A stretch of 64,000 bases of DNA from JANWHQ01 sp963775275 (GCA_963775275.1 CAVZII010000005.1:2790001-2854000), one strand, 5' to 3'. Counted from the first letter of the stretch, positions 1 through 11,598 are shown. The notes: generated by a model from the sequence alone, not told the origin. Made by a program: numbers and translations.

Positions 1-664
1 CGTGAGCGGCAACGTCAGCCTCTACAATGAGACCAACGGCGTCGCGATCCCGCCGACCCCGACGGTGGGAGCGGTGGGCCTGATCCCGGACTACGACAGG
101 CGCGCCGGCTATGGCGGCCTGAAGGCCGGCGACGTTCTGGTGCTGGTCGGCGAGACGCTAGGCGAACTGGGAGCGAGCCTCTATCTGCGCGAGATGCTGG
201 GCCGGGAGGACGGCGCGCCGCCCCCGGTGGATCTCGCCGTCGAGCGCGCGAATGGGGACTTCGTCCGGAGCCTGATCCGCTCGGGCCGCGTGAGCGTCTG
301 CCACGACCTGTCGGACGGCGGGCTCGCCTGCGCGGCGGCCGAGATGGCCCTGTCCTCGGGCGTCGGGATCGAACTGGACGCGCCGGGCGCCGCGCCCGCG
401 CACGCCTGGCTGTTCGGCGAGGACCAGGGCCGCTACCTCCTCGCCGTCCAGGACTCGGCGACCGTGCTCGAGGCGGCGCGCACCGCCGGCGTCGCCGCAG
501 CCGTCGCCGGCCGGGCCGGCGGCGACGCGTTCGCCTGCGACGGACTCTTCTCGATCGCGCTCAATGCGCTGAAGGGCGCCAACGAGGGCTGGCTGCCGGC
601 CTACATGGCTCGCCCGCCGGCCGAGCCCGACGCCTGCGAAAGCTGCGGCGAGACGCACGGCTGA
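1..664 (+). CDS. purL: Phosphoribosylformylglycinamidine synthase subunit PurL, C-terminal part
   Basis: The large subunit of FGAM synthase converts FGAR to FGAM with ATP and ammonia in de novo purine synthesis. The first visible residues carry the PurL motif SGNVSLYNET. The conserved HDLSDGGL segment near residue 101 and the FGEDQGRY segment near residue 140 of the visible part also fit. The reading frame is open at the left edge, so only about the last 220 residues of a protein that is normally over 700 are present. Its partners purS and purQ are not adjacent here; they lie about 25 kb away on the other strand. Confidence 0.95.
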   Translation, partial: VSGNVSLYNETNGVAIPPTPTVGAVGLIPDYDRRAGYGGLKAGDVLVLVGETLGELGASLYLREMLGREDGAPPPVDLAVERANGDFVRSLIRSGRVSVCHDLSDGGLACAAAEMALSSGVGIELDAPGAAPAHAWLFGEDQGRYLLAVQDSATVLEAARTAGVAAAVAGRAGGDAFACDGLFSIALNALKGANEGWLPAYMARPPAEPDACESCGETHG

Positions 665-679
665 GGCGGCCGGCGCCGC

Positions 680-1348
680 CTACTTCTCCTCGTCGCGGAC
701 CCAGTGCGAGGTGTTCAGGTTCTCGGTCCAGGCGCGGCTCTTGGCGGCGGCGTTGCGGACCGGTCCCTGGGCGTCGGCCAGGCACATGCCGCTCTTGCGG
801 TCGGGTTTCAGGCCGGGAAGCGGGCGCCGGGTGAGGAAGTCCGTCGGCTGGGGCAGCTTCTTGGAGGACTTGGGCGCCTCGGGCGGCGGGGGGCCGCACT
901 GGACGAGCCAGCTCTTGAACTCGACGATGCGTCCCTGATCGTCCATGCGCTGGGGCTCCACCGCGATGAAGGCGAAGAGGGGCTTGTTCGAGCTGACCGT
1001 GCTCTTGGTCGTGTCGGTCTCGCCGCCGCCGAGGTTCAGGGGCGCCTGGATGATGCGCGGATCGCCCGCGGCGAACACATAGCTCCCCTCGCTCCGCCCC
1101 TTCTGGGGATCGAACACCTCGTCCTTGCGGATCACGATGGGTCCGGCGCAGTCGGGCCAGTCGGCGACCGGCTTGAACTCGTCGACGGCGCAGTCCGCCT
1201 TGGGCGTGTTCCAAAGGCCGGTGCGCAGCAGCGGGGCCCCGGCGGCGTTCTCGGCCGTGAACAGGGGGTGGTCGGCGACGACCAGGTTGCAGCCGCCGAG
1301 CGCCAGGGCGAGGCCGGTGACGGCGAGGGCGGCGAAGAGATTACGCAT
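680..1348 (-). CDS. Predicted lipoprotein of unknown function
   Basis: A 222-residue protein. The start at 1348 was chosen because it gives a short basic N-terminus, a hydrophobic stretch and the lipobox-like LGGC, typical of a signal peptidase II lipoprotein. No known family was recognised in the mature part, which is rich in Pro and Gly and contains a conserved-looking Cys (SGMCLADAQ). The C-terminus ends NTSHWVRDEEK. A similar ending is encoded just upstream on the same strand, which suggests a local duplication. It is convergent with purL, with 15 bases between the stop codons. Confidence 0.7.
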   Translation of the reverse strand: MRNLFAALAVTGLALALGGCNLVVADHPLFTAENAAGAPLLRTGLWNTPKADCAVDEFKPVADWPDCAGPIVIRKDEVFDPQKGRSEGSYVFAAGDPRIIQAPLNLGGGETDTTKSTVSSNKPLFAFIAVEPQRMDDQGRIVEFKSWLVQCGPPPPEAPKSSKKLPQPTDFLTRRPLPGLKPDRKSGMCLADAQGPVRNAAAKSRAWTENLNTSHWVRDEEK

Positions 1349-1350
1349 GG

Positions 1351-1455
1351 TCAGTGCTCCTGGTCCCGGACCCAATGGTAAGCGTTCTCGTCCCGTGGAA
1401 TCTCGGTGGCGACGATCGCCGCGCGGACAGCGCTTCGCGTGCGAACGAGACACTG
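1351..1455 (-). pseudogene. C-terminal remnant of a paralogue of the adjacent lipoprotein
   Basis: This reading frame ends 2 bases before the lipoprotein start codon. Its last ~34 residues (QCLVRTRSAVRAA... DENAYHWVRDQEH) resemble the end of the downstream lipoprotein (MCLADAQGPVRNAA... ENLNTSHWVRDEEK). No matching N-terminus, signal peptide or ribosome-binding site is visible further upstream, where the histidine kinase gene ends. The simplest reading is a truncated tandem duplicate. A very short functional gene cannot be excluded. Confidence 0.45.
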
Positions 1456-1606
1456 ATCGACGGGTGAGGGCTGCGCGGTCACAGAAGGCGCAGACCACAT
1501 TGGCTCGGACGATAGTGCGGCCTCCGATGCGGACGGAGCCGGTTCTTCGGGCAAAGTACGACCCGCCGCCACGCAGGCCTCCCATATCCGCGCGCGAACT
1601 CGGACG

Positions 1607-4804
<3,198 letters not shown>

Positions 4805-4833
4805 CCCCTTTGGCGGGAACCCTGGCGGACCGC

Positions 4834-4857
4834 GCTTAACATTTCGTGTGGTTAAGC
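4834..4857. promoter_or_regulatory. Inverted repeat between divergent kinase and bolA genes
   Basis: GCTTAAC at 4834-4840 and GTTAAGC at 4851-4857 form a perfect 7-bp inverted repeat with a 10-base spacer. It lies in the 166-bp region between the divergent hybrid kinase and bolA genes. The TTAA cores are unusual in this GC-rich DNA. The spacing does not match the CtrA site (TTAA-N7-TTAA), so the binding protein is unknown. It could be an operator for either gene. Confidence 0.3.
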
Positions 4858-4970
4858 AAGGCGCGCGACGGGCTGACCCGAGGCCGCGGCCTCGGCTGAA
4901 GCGCCGAATCCGGTTTCTTAAGCATTATGATCTCAGATCGCTCCGTTCGAGCCAGCCGACAGGACCGCCC

Positions 4971-5210
4971 ATGCCGATGCCGCAAGCCGAGCTGGAAAGC
5001 CGACTGCGCCAGGCCTTCCCAGACGCCGAGATCGAGGTGAAAGACCTCGCCGGCGACGGCGACCACTATCGCGCCCGCATCGCCTCGGCCGCCTTCGAAG
5101 GCCTGAGCCGCGTGCGCCAGCACCAGCTGGTCTATCAGGCGCTGGGCGGCAGCGTCGGCGGCGAGCTGCACGCCCTGGCCCTCGAGACCACGGCCCGCCG
5201 CGGAGGCTGA
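4971..5210 (+). CDS. bolA: BolA family protein
   Basis: A 79-residue BolA-like protein. BolA proteins form [2Fe-2S]-bridged complexes with monothiol glutaredoxins and take part in iron-sulfur cluster trafficking and stress responses. The family pattern is visible: the RLRQAFPDAEIEVKDLAGDGDH stretch followed by the RVRQHQLVYQAL helix with its His. The start at 4971 is preceded by AGGA six bases upstream; the in-frame ATG at 4977 is an alternative. The monothiol glutaredoxin lies two genes downstream on the same strand, which supports the functional pairing. Confidence 0.88.
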   Translation: MPMPQAELESRLRQAFPDAEIEVKDLAGDGDHYRARIASAAFEGLSRVRQHQLVYQALGGSVGGELHALALETTARRGG

Positions 5211-5212
5211 TC

Positions 5213-6112
5213 ATGCGCTACCGACCCCTGGGGCCGGGCGGCGCCGTGGTCTCCGCCATCTCGCTGGAGCTGACGCCCGATCCGAAGCGGCCGCGGCCGG
5301 GCGACTGGACGAACCTGTTCTACGCCGCCCTGGAGAACGGCATCTCCACCTTCGAGCTCTGCGCCGCCGACGCGGTGCTGCTGGACGGGGCGGCGCAGGC
5401 GCTGGCGAGCGTGGACCGCCGGCTGGCCTTCGTGGGCCTGAGACTGGGCCGGCCGACGCCGTCGCGCCGTTGCGACTTCTCTCCTCGAGGATTGATGGAC
5501 GAGATCGGCGCCGCGCTGGAGCGGACGGGCCTTGGCTATCTGGACTCGGTGGTGCTGCACGAGCCGGCGGCGGACGAGCTGACTCCGGAGTCGGTCCAGG
5601 CCCTGCGCCAGCTGAAGAGCGCCGGCACGGTGCGGTTCATCGGCGTGGCGGGCGAGGACGATTCGGTCGACCACCACATCGCCAGCGGCGCCTTCGACCT
5701 GGTGTCGACGCCGTTCAACCTCACCTCCGGCTGGCGCGAGCGCAACCGCATGCGCGCGGCCGTCGCCTGCGACATGGCCGTCTTCGGCAGCCGGCCCTTC
5801 CCCAAGGAGCTGCACAAGCAGGCGCAGGCGGACGCGGCCAAGGCCGCCCCGTCGCGGCGCAGCCCGCTGGCCGGCAGCGGCACCTACGCGTTCCTGGACA
5901 GGACGCGGGGCTGGAGCGCCGAGGACATCTGCATCGCCTACGCCCTGACCGATCCGTGCCTGGCAAGCGTGCAGATTCGCCCGGGCGCGATCTCGCACCT
6001 GGAGGCCCTGGCGGCCGTCCCCGACCGCGAGATGCCGCCGGGCCTGGCCGCCCAGATCGAGATGGCCCGCTTCATGCCGGCGCCCGACGGGGCGGCCCAG
6101 CGACGGGCCTGA
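5213..6112 (+). CDS. Aldo/keto reductase-like protein
   Basis: A 299-residue protein starting 2 bases after the bolA stop, so probably co-translated with it. The N-terminus (MRYRPLGPGGAVVSAISL) and the middle (LDSVVLHEPAADELTPESVQAL, then GTVRFIGVAG) follow the aldo/keto reductase TIM-barrel pattern. However, the usual catalytic Tyr-Asp-Lys-His set is not clearly present and the protein is divergent. It may be an inactive or specialised member. Its position between bolA and the glutaredoxin gene suggests a link with that module, but no substrate can be proposed. Confidence 0.72.
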   Translation: MRYRPLGPGGAVVSAISLELTPDPKRPRPGDWTNLFYAALENGISTFELCAADAVLLDGAAQALASVDRRLAFVGLRLGRPTPSRRCDFSPRGLMDEIGAALERTGLGYLDSVVLHEPAADELTPESVQALRQLKSAGTVRFIGVAGEDDSVDHHIASGAFDLVSTPFNLTSGWRERNRMRAAVACDMAVFGSRPFPKELHKQAQADAAKAAPSRRSPLAGSGTYAFLDRTRGWSAEDICIAYALTDPCLASVQIRPGAISHLEALAAVPDREMPPGLAAQIEMARFMPAPDGAAQRRA

Positions 6113-6122
6113 AGCGGCGCGC

Positions 6123-6151
6123 TTGACCCCGGGGCGTCGGGCGCCTAGCTG
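6123..6151 (+). promoter_or_regulatory. Candidate vegetative promoter for grxD
   Basis: TTGACC at 6123-6128 is followed after about 17 bases by TAGCTG (6146-6151), within the 53-bp stretch after the aldo/keto reductase-like gene. This is a plausible housekeeping sigma -35/-10 pair about 75 bases before the grxD start. It rests on the motif alone. Confidence 0.3.
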
Positions 6152-6225
6152 ATAGGGCCAGTGAGGTGGCCCCAAACGATGGCGAACGCCAGGCGCGGGA
6201 CACCAGACCATCAGAGGGTCCGCCC

Positions 6226-6573
6226 GTGACCGACGCATCCGTCGACGCCTCCCCCGTCCACCAGTTCATCTCCCAGACCGTGACCGAGAACCCGGTGGTC
6301 CTGTTCATGAAGGGCAACGCCGAGCAGCCTCAGTGCGGGTTCTCCGCGCTGGTGGTCCAGATCCTGGATCACCTGGGGGTCGATTATGCGACGGTGAACG
6401 TCCTCTCCAGCGACGAGCTGCGGCAGGGGATCAAGAGCTATTCCAACTGGCCGACCATCCCGCAGCTCTACGTCAAGGGCGAGCTCGTCGGCGGCAGCGA
6501 CATCGTCAAGGAGATGTTCCAGGCCGGCGAGCTGAAGCCGCTCCTGGTCGAGCAGGGCGTGCTCCAGGCCTGA
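6226..6573 (+). CDS. grxD: Monothiol glutaredoxin, Grx4/GrxD type
   Basis: A 115-residue CGFS-type monothiol glutaredoxin, which binds [2Fe-2S] clusters with glutathione and BolA and passes them to target proteins. The signature KGNAEQPQCGFSA is present with the single active Cys. The glutathione-binding segments NWPTIPQLY and GGSDIV also match. A GTG start at 6226 was chosen because it has AGAGGG about 7 bases upstream and gives the usual family length; an upstream ATG at 6180 is a weaker alternative. Transcription is closed by the hairpin at 6602. Confidence 0.93.
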   Translation: MTDASVDASPVHQFISQTVTENPVVLFMKGNAEQPQCGFSALVVQILDHLGVDYATVNVLSSDELRQGIKSYSNWPTIPQLYVKGELVGGSDIVKEMFQAGELKPLLVEQGVLQA

Positions 6574-6601
6574 GGGCCGCCAGCCCTTCGCACCAATGAA
6601 A

Positions 6602-6625
6602 AAGGGCCCCGTCGCCGGGGCCCTT
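6602..6625. terminator. Bidirectional rho-independent-type terminator
   Basis: AAGGGCCCC pairs with GGGGCCCTT around a 6-base loop, preceded by A residues and followed by CTT. It sits between the convergent ends of grxD and rpsD and could serve both. Confidence 0.75.
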
Positions 6626-6649
6626 CTTGCATCCGCGGTCCTGATCGGA

Positions 6650-7267
6650 TCAGGAGGCGTAGTACTCGACCACTAGGTTCGGCTCCATCCTCACGGGATA
6701 GGGCACCTCGGCCAGCTCGGGCTGGCGCGCGAACTTGGCGGAGAGGTGCTTGGAGTCCACCTCGATGTAGTCCGGGGTTTCTCGCTCGGAGGACTGCTGG
6801 GCCTCCAGGATGAGGGCCATGTTGCGCGAGCGCTCCCGCACCTCGACGACATCGCCGGGCTTCACGCGGAAGGAGGCGATGGTCACGCGCCGGCCGTTCA
6901 CGGCGATGTGTCCGTGGTTGACGATCTGGCGCGCGGCGAAGGGGGTGGGGGCGAACTTCGCGCGGTAGACCACCGCGTCCAGGCGCGCCTCCAGCAGGCC
7001 GATCAGGCTCTCGGCGGTGTTGCCCTTGCGCCGCGCGGCCTCGGCGTAGATGCGCTGGAACTGCCGCTCGGTGATGTTGCCGTAGTAGCCCTTGAGCTTC
7101 TGCTTGGCGCGCAGCTGCAGCCCGAAGTCGGAAACCTTGGATTTCCGCCGCTGGCCGTGCTGGCCCGGGCCGTAGGAACGCTGGTTGATCGGCGACTTCG
7201 GACGACCCCAGAGGTTCTCGCCCATGCGCCGGTCGATCTTGTACTTCGCCGAGTGGCGCTTCGACAT
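6650..7267 (-). CDS. rpsD: 30S ribosomal protein S4
   Basis: A 205-residue primary 16S rRNA-binding protein of the small subunit, with a length normal for the family. The N-terminus (MSKRHSAKYKIDRRMGENLWG) is the alphaproteobacterial form lacking the zinc Cys residues of some homologues. The S4 RNA-binding domain is visible at about residues 95-160 (ARLDAVVYRAKFAPT, RQIVNHGHIAVNGRRV). It is a single gene here, as in other alphaproteobacteria, rather than part of the ribosomal alpha operon. Confidence 0.97.
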   Translation of the reverse strand: MSKRHSAKYKIDRRMGENLWGRPKSPINQRSYGPGQHGQRRKSKVSDFGLQLRAKQKLKGYYGNITERQFQRIYAEAARRKGNTAESLIGLLEARLDAVVYRAKFAPTPFAARQIVNHGHIAVNGRRVTIASFRVKPGDVVEVRERSRNMALILEAQQSSERETPDYIEVDSKHLSAKFARQPELAEVPYPVRMEPNLVVEYYAS

Positions 7268-7545
7268 GCGTGTCTCTTTTCGTACTCGACGCGGTCCGGC
7301 CGCTTCCCGATCGAAGCGGCGATTGCAACGGCGGCGCTCGCGTCACCCGTCATGGGCGCAGGCCAGGCGAAGCGTTTCGCCGTTTGGACTGCGCCAACTC
7401 AACTCTCTCCCGCGCCGCCAGGAGAACCCGGCCGCGGGAAAGGGGGGTGTATGGTTGGGGAGCCGGCCGATGTCAACGTCTGCACTCAACTCCACGAGCA
7501 ATCCGCGCAGCCGGGACAAGCCCGGCCGTGACGGTGAGGGGTTGC

Positions 7546-8328
7546 CTAGCCGCCTTCATCCTTCCGTTGCGCCGCGAGCTTCTCCAGCACCTTGCCGCGG
7601 CCCTTGGCGAGGGCGGTGACGACGCCCCTGAGGGTGCGCACCTCCTGCTCGGACAGGGCCGCGCGGGTGAAGATGGCGCGGATGTTGTCGATCATCCCCG
7701 GCGTCTTCTCCGGCGGATGCAGGAAGCCGGAGGCGTGCAGCTCGGCCTCCAGCTGGCCGAAGAAGCCCATCAGGGCGGCCTGGGTCGCCGGCGGCGAGCG
7801 CTCGCGCAGGAAGGGCTCGGGCGGCCGGTCCAGCACCGCGGCGCGCCACTCGTAGCAGGTGACCGCCACCGCCTGGGCCAGGTTGAGGGAGCGGAAGCGG
7901 GAGTCGATCGGGACGGTGACGACTCCCTGGCAGAGGGCGACGTCATGGGTCTCCAGCCCCGCGCGCTCGCCGCCGTAGAGCAGGCCCGCGGCCTGGCCGG
8001 TCGAGGCGGCCGCGAAGAGCGCGCCGGCGGCTTCGCGCGGCGTCATCACCGGCAGGCGAAGCTCGCGCGGGCGCGCGGTGGTGGCGAACACCACCTGGAG
8101 ATCGGCGATGGCGTCCTCGAGCCGGTCGAACACCCTGGCGTCCTGGAGCGGCCAGTCTGCGCCCGAGGCGGAGGCCCAGGCCCGGTCCTGGGGCCAGCCG
8201 TCGCGGGGACGGACCAGGCGCAGGTCGCAAAGCCCGAAGTTGGCCATGGCCCGGGCGACCGAGCCGATGTTCTCGGCCAGCTGCGGCTCGTTCAGGATGA
8301 CCGACGGCGGGCATGGGTCTTGCGGCAT
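7546..8328 (-). CDS. trmJ: TrmH/SpoU-family RNA 2'-O-methyltransferase, TrmJ-like
   Basis: A 260-residue SPOUT methyltransferase. TrmJ methylates the 2'-hydroxyl of C/U32 in tRNA using S-adenosylmethionine. The family motifs are present: NIGSVARAMANFG near residue 20, ALLYGGE-like GLLYGGERAGL near residue 120, and the knot motif SLNLAQAVAVTCYEW near residue 150. The C-terminal extension (PPEKTPGMIDNIRAIFTRA ... LRGVVTAL) is typical of TrmJ. The start at 8328 gives the standard N-terminus. It shares a divergent 278-bp upstream region with nothing; rpsD lies upstream of its 3' end on the same strand. Confidence 0.85.
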   Translation of the reverse strand: MPQDPCPPSVILNEPQLAENIGSVARAMANFGLCDLRLVRPRDGWPQDRAWASASGADWPLQDARVFDRLEDAIADLQVVFATTARPRELRLPVMTPREAAGALFAAASTGQAAGLLYGGERAGLETHDVALCQGVVTVPIDSRFRSLNLAQAVAVTCYEWRAAVLDRPPEPFLRERSPPATQAALMGFFGQLEAELHASGFLHPPEKTPGMIDNIRAIFTRAALSEQEVRTLRGVVTALAKGRGKVLEKLAAQRKDEGG

Positions 8329-8391
8329 GGCCGCCTTTGTGGCCGGCTCGGCCGCGCGCGCAAGGGTGTTGTGCTGGAAGGGGAAGCTTGG

Positions 8392-9048
8392 ATGACCGAT
8401 CAGCTCGAGCGGATGGCCATACGCGAGGTGGTCGAGAACTGGGCCGTGTTCCGCGACGCGGGCGACTGGGAGCGGTTCCGCGACTGCTGGTGTGACGACG
8501 GACGGATGATGGCGACCTGGTTCCAGGGCTCGGCCAACGCCTTCATCAAGGTGTCCAAGGAGGGGTTCGAGCGGGGCGTCTCGATCCTGCACTTCCTGGG
8601 CGGCTCGTCGATCGAGGTCGCGGGACGCCGGGCGATCGCCCAGACCAAGATGACCATCAGCCAGCGCGCGCCGGTCCATGGCGTGGAGGTCGACGTGGTC
8701 TGCACGGGCCGGTTCTACGACTTCATGGAGAAGCGGGCCAAAGTCGGCGAGGAGGGCCGGTGGGGCGTGGTCCTGCGCCAGCCGATCTATGAGAAGGACC
8801 GGATGGACCCGGTCGACCCGGCCGCCCGGCTCGAGCTCGACCGGTCGGTCCTGGAGAGCTTTCCGGTCGGCTACCGGCATCTCGCCTATCTGCAGACCGA
8901 CATCGGCTTCAAGGTGAAGCCCGACATGCCCGGCCTGAAGGGCCCGGAGGTCGAGGCGCTCTACGCGCGCGGGCGGAGGTGGCTGGAGGCGGAGCTTCCT
9001 CTCCCGTGGGGAGAGGAAGGGGCCCGGCCCGAAGGGACGGGAGGGTGA
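8392..9048 (+). CDS. SnoaL-like (NTF2 fold) protein
   Basis: A 218-residue protein with the opening helix pattern of SnoaL_4 proteins (ERMAIREVVENWAVFRDAGDWERF, then CDDGRMMATW). These are cone-shaped NTF2-fold proteins that include isomerases, hydrolases and non-enzymatic binders; the substrate here is unknown. A strong purine-rich ribosome-binding site (GGAAGGGGA) precedes the ATG at 8392. The last ~17 residues (LPLPWGEEGARPEGTGG) are encoded by an intergenic palindromic repeat and look like a recent, non-conserved extension. Confidence 0.72.
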   Translation: MTDQLERMAIREVVENWAVFRDAGDWERFRDCWCDDGRMMATWFQGSANAFIKVSKEGFERGVSILHFLGGSSIEVAGRRAIAQTKMTISQRAPVHGVEVDVVCTGRFYDFMEKRAKVGEEGRWGVVLRQPIYEKDRMDPVDPAARLELDRSVLESFPVGYRHLAYLQTDIGFKVKPDMPGLKGPEVEALYARGRRWLEAELPLPWGEEGARPEGTGG

Positions 9049-9127
9049 GAGGGTAAGACCTCGCCGCCCTAACCCCTCATCCTCCCGCGCTTGCGCGCGG
9101 GCCCCTCCTTCTCCCTATGGGAGAAGG
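8997..9127. repeat. Palindromic intergenic repeat overlapping a gene end
   Basis: Two short hairpins (CCTCTCCCGTGGGGAGAGG near 8999 and CCTTCTCCCTATGGGAGAAGG near 9107) lie inside a larger imperfect inverted arrangement that includes GGGAGGGTGAG and CTCATCCTCCC. The style matches dispersed intergenic repeats common in proteobacteria. A related element lies near 12.1 kb. It supplies the end of the SnoaL-like reading frame. Confidence 0.65.
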
Positions 9128-9223
9128 CAGACAGGCCTTCCGGCCGACCGCCCGAGCGTCTATAGGCTGCCCCGCCCGGTTCGCGGGCCCGTCTGACCCA
9201 TCCGCCCGGAGACCCGCGCGCCC

Positions 9224-10444
9224 ATGCCCAAGATCAAGGTGCAGAACCCCGTCGTCGACATCGACGGCGACGAGATGACCCGCATCATCTGGCGGATGAT
9301 CAAGGACAAGCTGATCTTCCCCTACCTGGACCTCGAGCTCGACTACTTCGACCTGTCGATCCAGAAGCGCGACGAGACCGACGACCAGATCACCATCGAC
9401 GCGGCCAATGCGACCCGCAAGTGGGGCGTGGCGGTCAAGTGCGCGACGATCACGCCCGACGAGGCGCGGGTGAAGGAGTTCGGCCTCAAGCAGATGTGGA
9501 AGTCGCCCAACGGCACCATCCGCAACATCCTGGGCGGGGTGATCTTCCGCGAGCCGATCATCTGCAAGAACGTGCCGCGGCTGGTGCCCGGCTGGACCAA
9601 GCCGATCATCATCGGCCGCCACGCCTATGGCGACCAGTACCGCGCCACCGACTTCCTGGTCCCCGGCAAGGGCAAGCTGAGGCTGACCTGGGAGGGAGAG
9701 GACGGCTCGAAGATCGAGCGCGAGGTGTTCGACTTCCCCGGCTCGGGCGTGGCCATGTCGATGTACAATTTGGATTCCTCGATCCGCGACTTCGCCTACG
9801 CCTCGTTCCGCTACGCCCTGTCGCGGAACTATCCGCTCTACCTGTCGACCAAGAACACCATCGTCAAAGCCTACGACGGCCGCTTCAAGGACATCTTCCA
9901 GGAGATCTACGAGGCCGAGTTCCAGGACCAGTACAAGGCCGCCGGCCTGACCTACGAGCACCGGCTGATCGACGACATGGTCGCCGCCGCCCTGAAATGG
10001 TCGGGCGGCTATGTCTGGGCCTGCAAGAACTACGACGGCGACGTGCAGTCCGACACGGTGGCGCAGGGCTACGGCTCGCTCGGCCTGATGACCTCGGTGC
10101 TGATGTCCCCGGACGGACGCACGGTGGAGGCCGAGGCGGCGCACGGCACGGTGACGCGTCACTTCCGCCAGCACGAGAAGGGCGAGCAGACCTCGACCAA
10201 CTCCATCGCCTCGATCTTCGCCTGGACGAGAGGCCTGGCGCACCGGGCCAAGCTCGACGGCAACGAGGCGCTGGCGCGCTTCGCCTCCACCCTGGAGCAC
10301 GTCACGGTGGCCACGGTGGAGTCCGGCTTCATGACCAAGGACCTGGCGCTGTTGGTCGGCGCCGACCAAGTCTGGCTGACCACCGAGGGTTTCTTGGATA
10401 AGGTGGCGCAGAATCTGGACGTGGCCCTCGCCAAGGCTGCCTGA
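9224..10444 (+). CDS. icd: NADP-dependent isocitrate dehydrogenase
   Basis: A 406-residue homodimeric enzyme of the eukaryote-like subfamily, which oxidatively decarboxylates isocitrate to 2-oxoglutarate with NADP in the TCA cycle. Family segments are visible in order: VVDIDGDEMTRIIW at the N-terminus, the substrate-binding KSPNGTIRNILGG near residue 92, YDGDVQSDTVAQGYGSLGLMTSVL near 270 with the metal-binding Asp residues, and EAAHGTVTRH near 305. Length is normal. Its product, 2-oxoglutarate, is the co-substrate of several dioxygenases in this window, but no direct link is implied. Confidence 0.97.
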   Translation: MPKIKVQNPVVDIDGDEMTRIIWRMIKDKLIFPYLDLELDYFDLSIQKRDETDDQITIDAANATRKWGVAVKCATITPDEARVKEFGLKQMWKSPNGTIRNILGGVIFREPIICKNVPRLVPGWTKPIIIGRHAYGDQYRATDFLVPGKGKLRLTWEGEDGSKIEREVFDFPGSGVAMSMYNLDSSIRDFAYASFRYALSRNYPLYLSTKNTIVKAYDGRFKDIFQEIYEAEFQDQYKAAGLTYEHRLIDDMVAAALKWSGGYVWACKNYDGDVQSDTVAQGYGSLGLMTSVLMSPDGRTVEAEAAHGTVTRHFRQHEKGEQTSTNSIASIFAWTRGLAHRAKLDGNEALARFASTLEHVTVATVESGFMTKDLALLVGADQVWLTTEGFLDKVAQNLDVALAKAA

Positions 10445-10471
10445 GCCGCAGCGAGGCGCCGAGGGGATCCG

Positions 10472-11038
10472 ATGCGTCTCGGCAGCCTGCTCCTGCTGGC
10501 GATCCTGGTCGCCGGCGCCTGCTTCGTCACGGCGCCGTGGTGGGCGTTCCGCTCGCTGCGCGATGCGGCGAGGACGGGCGACGTGCCCTCGCTCAGCAAG
10601 CTGGTCGACTATCCGGCCGTGCGCCAGAGCCTGGGCGACCAGTTGGCGGGCCGCAAGGCGGAGGACCAGGCGCCGCCGCCCAGCGTGTTCACCGATCCGA
10701 TCGGCGCCATCAAGCACGCCTTCACCCCGCCGCCGCCCGAGCTGCCGCAGGTGGAGGCCTATGTCTCGCCCCGGGGCCTGGCGGACCTGACCGCCGGCAA
10801 GTCGCCGGGCCAGCCCCTGCCCAGGCGCGAGCCCTTCCCGGTGATCGCCTTCTGGGGCCCGGACCGGTGCCGCATCACCGTGGCCGATCCGGACGCGCAT
10901 GGGCGCAAGACCGAGTTCACCTTCCAGCGGCGCGGCGTGTTCGACTGGAAGCTGACGCGGATCCTGTTGCCGCCCAAGGCGGCCAGGCCCGCCAAGCCCA
11001 GGACGGCCCGGAAGGACAAGCGAGGCGACCACCGATGA
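10472..11038 (+). CDS. DUF2939 family membrane-anchored protein
   Basis: A 188-residue protein with an N-terminal hydrophobic segment (SLLLLAILVAGACFVTAPW) followed by the DUF2939 pattern: a helix like FRSLRDAARTGDVPSLSKLVDYPAVRQSL, then a Pro-rich linker and a beta-rich end closing FDWKLTRILLP. Function of the family is unknown; a periplasmic or inner-membrane-anchored location is likely. Its stop overlaps the start of a paralogous gene (ATGA), so the two are probably co-translated after a tandem duplication. Confidence 0.75.
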   Translation: MRLGSLLLLAILVAGACFVTAPWWAFRSLRDAARTGDVPSLSKLVDYPAVRQSLGDQLAGRKAEDQAPPPSVFTDPIGAIKHAFTPPPPELPQVEAYVSPRGLADLTAGKSPGQPLPRREPFPVIAFWGPDRCRITVADPDAHGRKTEFTFQRRGVFDWKLTRILLPPKAARPAKPRTARKDKRGDHR

Positions 11039-11598
11039 GCAAGATGCTCGGCGCCGCAGCGCTCGCCCTCGTGCTGCTCCTGGCGGCGGCCTATGCAGGC
11101 TCGCCGCTGCTGGCGTTCCAACAGCTGAAGGCGGCCGCGCGCCTGGGCGACCGCGAGCGGCTGGAGGCGCTGGTGGACTTCCCGTCCGTCCGCGACAGCC
11201 TGAAGCGGCAGGTGGACAGCAAGGCGGTCAAGGCGGCGCGCACCGCCTCTGGAATCGGCTACCTGCCCGCGATGGTCCTCGGAAAGCTCGGCGCAGCGAT
11301 CGGCGATCGGGCGGTGGACAGGCTGGTGACGCCGGACGCGATCAGCATCATGGCCGTGTTCGGCCGCGTGCCGCGCGCCGGGGACAGGATCGAGCAGACC
11401 AACCTGAAGACGGTCGCGGCGGACGAGGCGGGCGCGCCCCGCCGCGTGGCCGCCCGCACCTCGTTCGCCTATCTGACGCCCGACCGGTTCCGCGTCCGCG
11501 TCATCCCGGCGGAGGCGCCCGACAAGCCCATCGCCCTGATCATGGATCGGCGCGGCCTCTTCTCATGGCGCGTCGAGGAGATCGAACTGCCAAAGTAG
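11035..11598 (+). CDS. DUF2939 family membrane-anchored protein, second copy
   Basis: A 187-residue paralogue of the preceding gene with the same plan: a hydrophobic N-terminus (ALALVLLLAAAYAGSPLL), a helix AFQQLKAAARLGDRERLEALVDFPSVRDSL, and an ending FSWRVEEIELP that mirrors FDWKLTRILLP of the first copy. The start at 11035 overlaps the upstream stop codon. The function is unknown. Confidence 0.75.
   Translation: MSKMLGAAALALVLLLAAAYAGSPLLAFQQLKAAARLGDRERLEALVDFPSVRDSLKRQVDSKAVKAARTASGIGYLPAMVLGKLGAAIGDRAVDRLVTPDAISIMAVFGRVPRAGDRIEQTNLKTVAADEAGAPRRVAARTSFAYLTPDRFRVRVIPAEAPDKPIALIMDRRGLFSWRVEEIELPK

Noticed and set aside
4837..4854. CtrA binding site (TTAA-N7-TTAA) upstream of bolA
   Set aside because: The two TTAA cores are 12 bases apart rather than 7.
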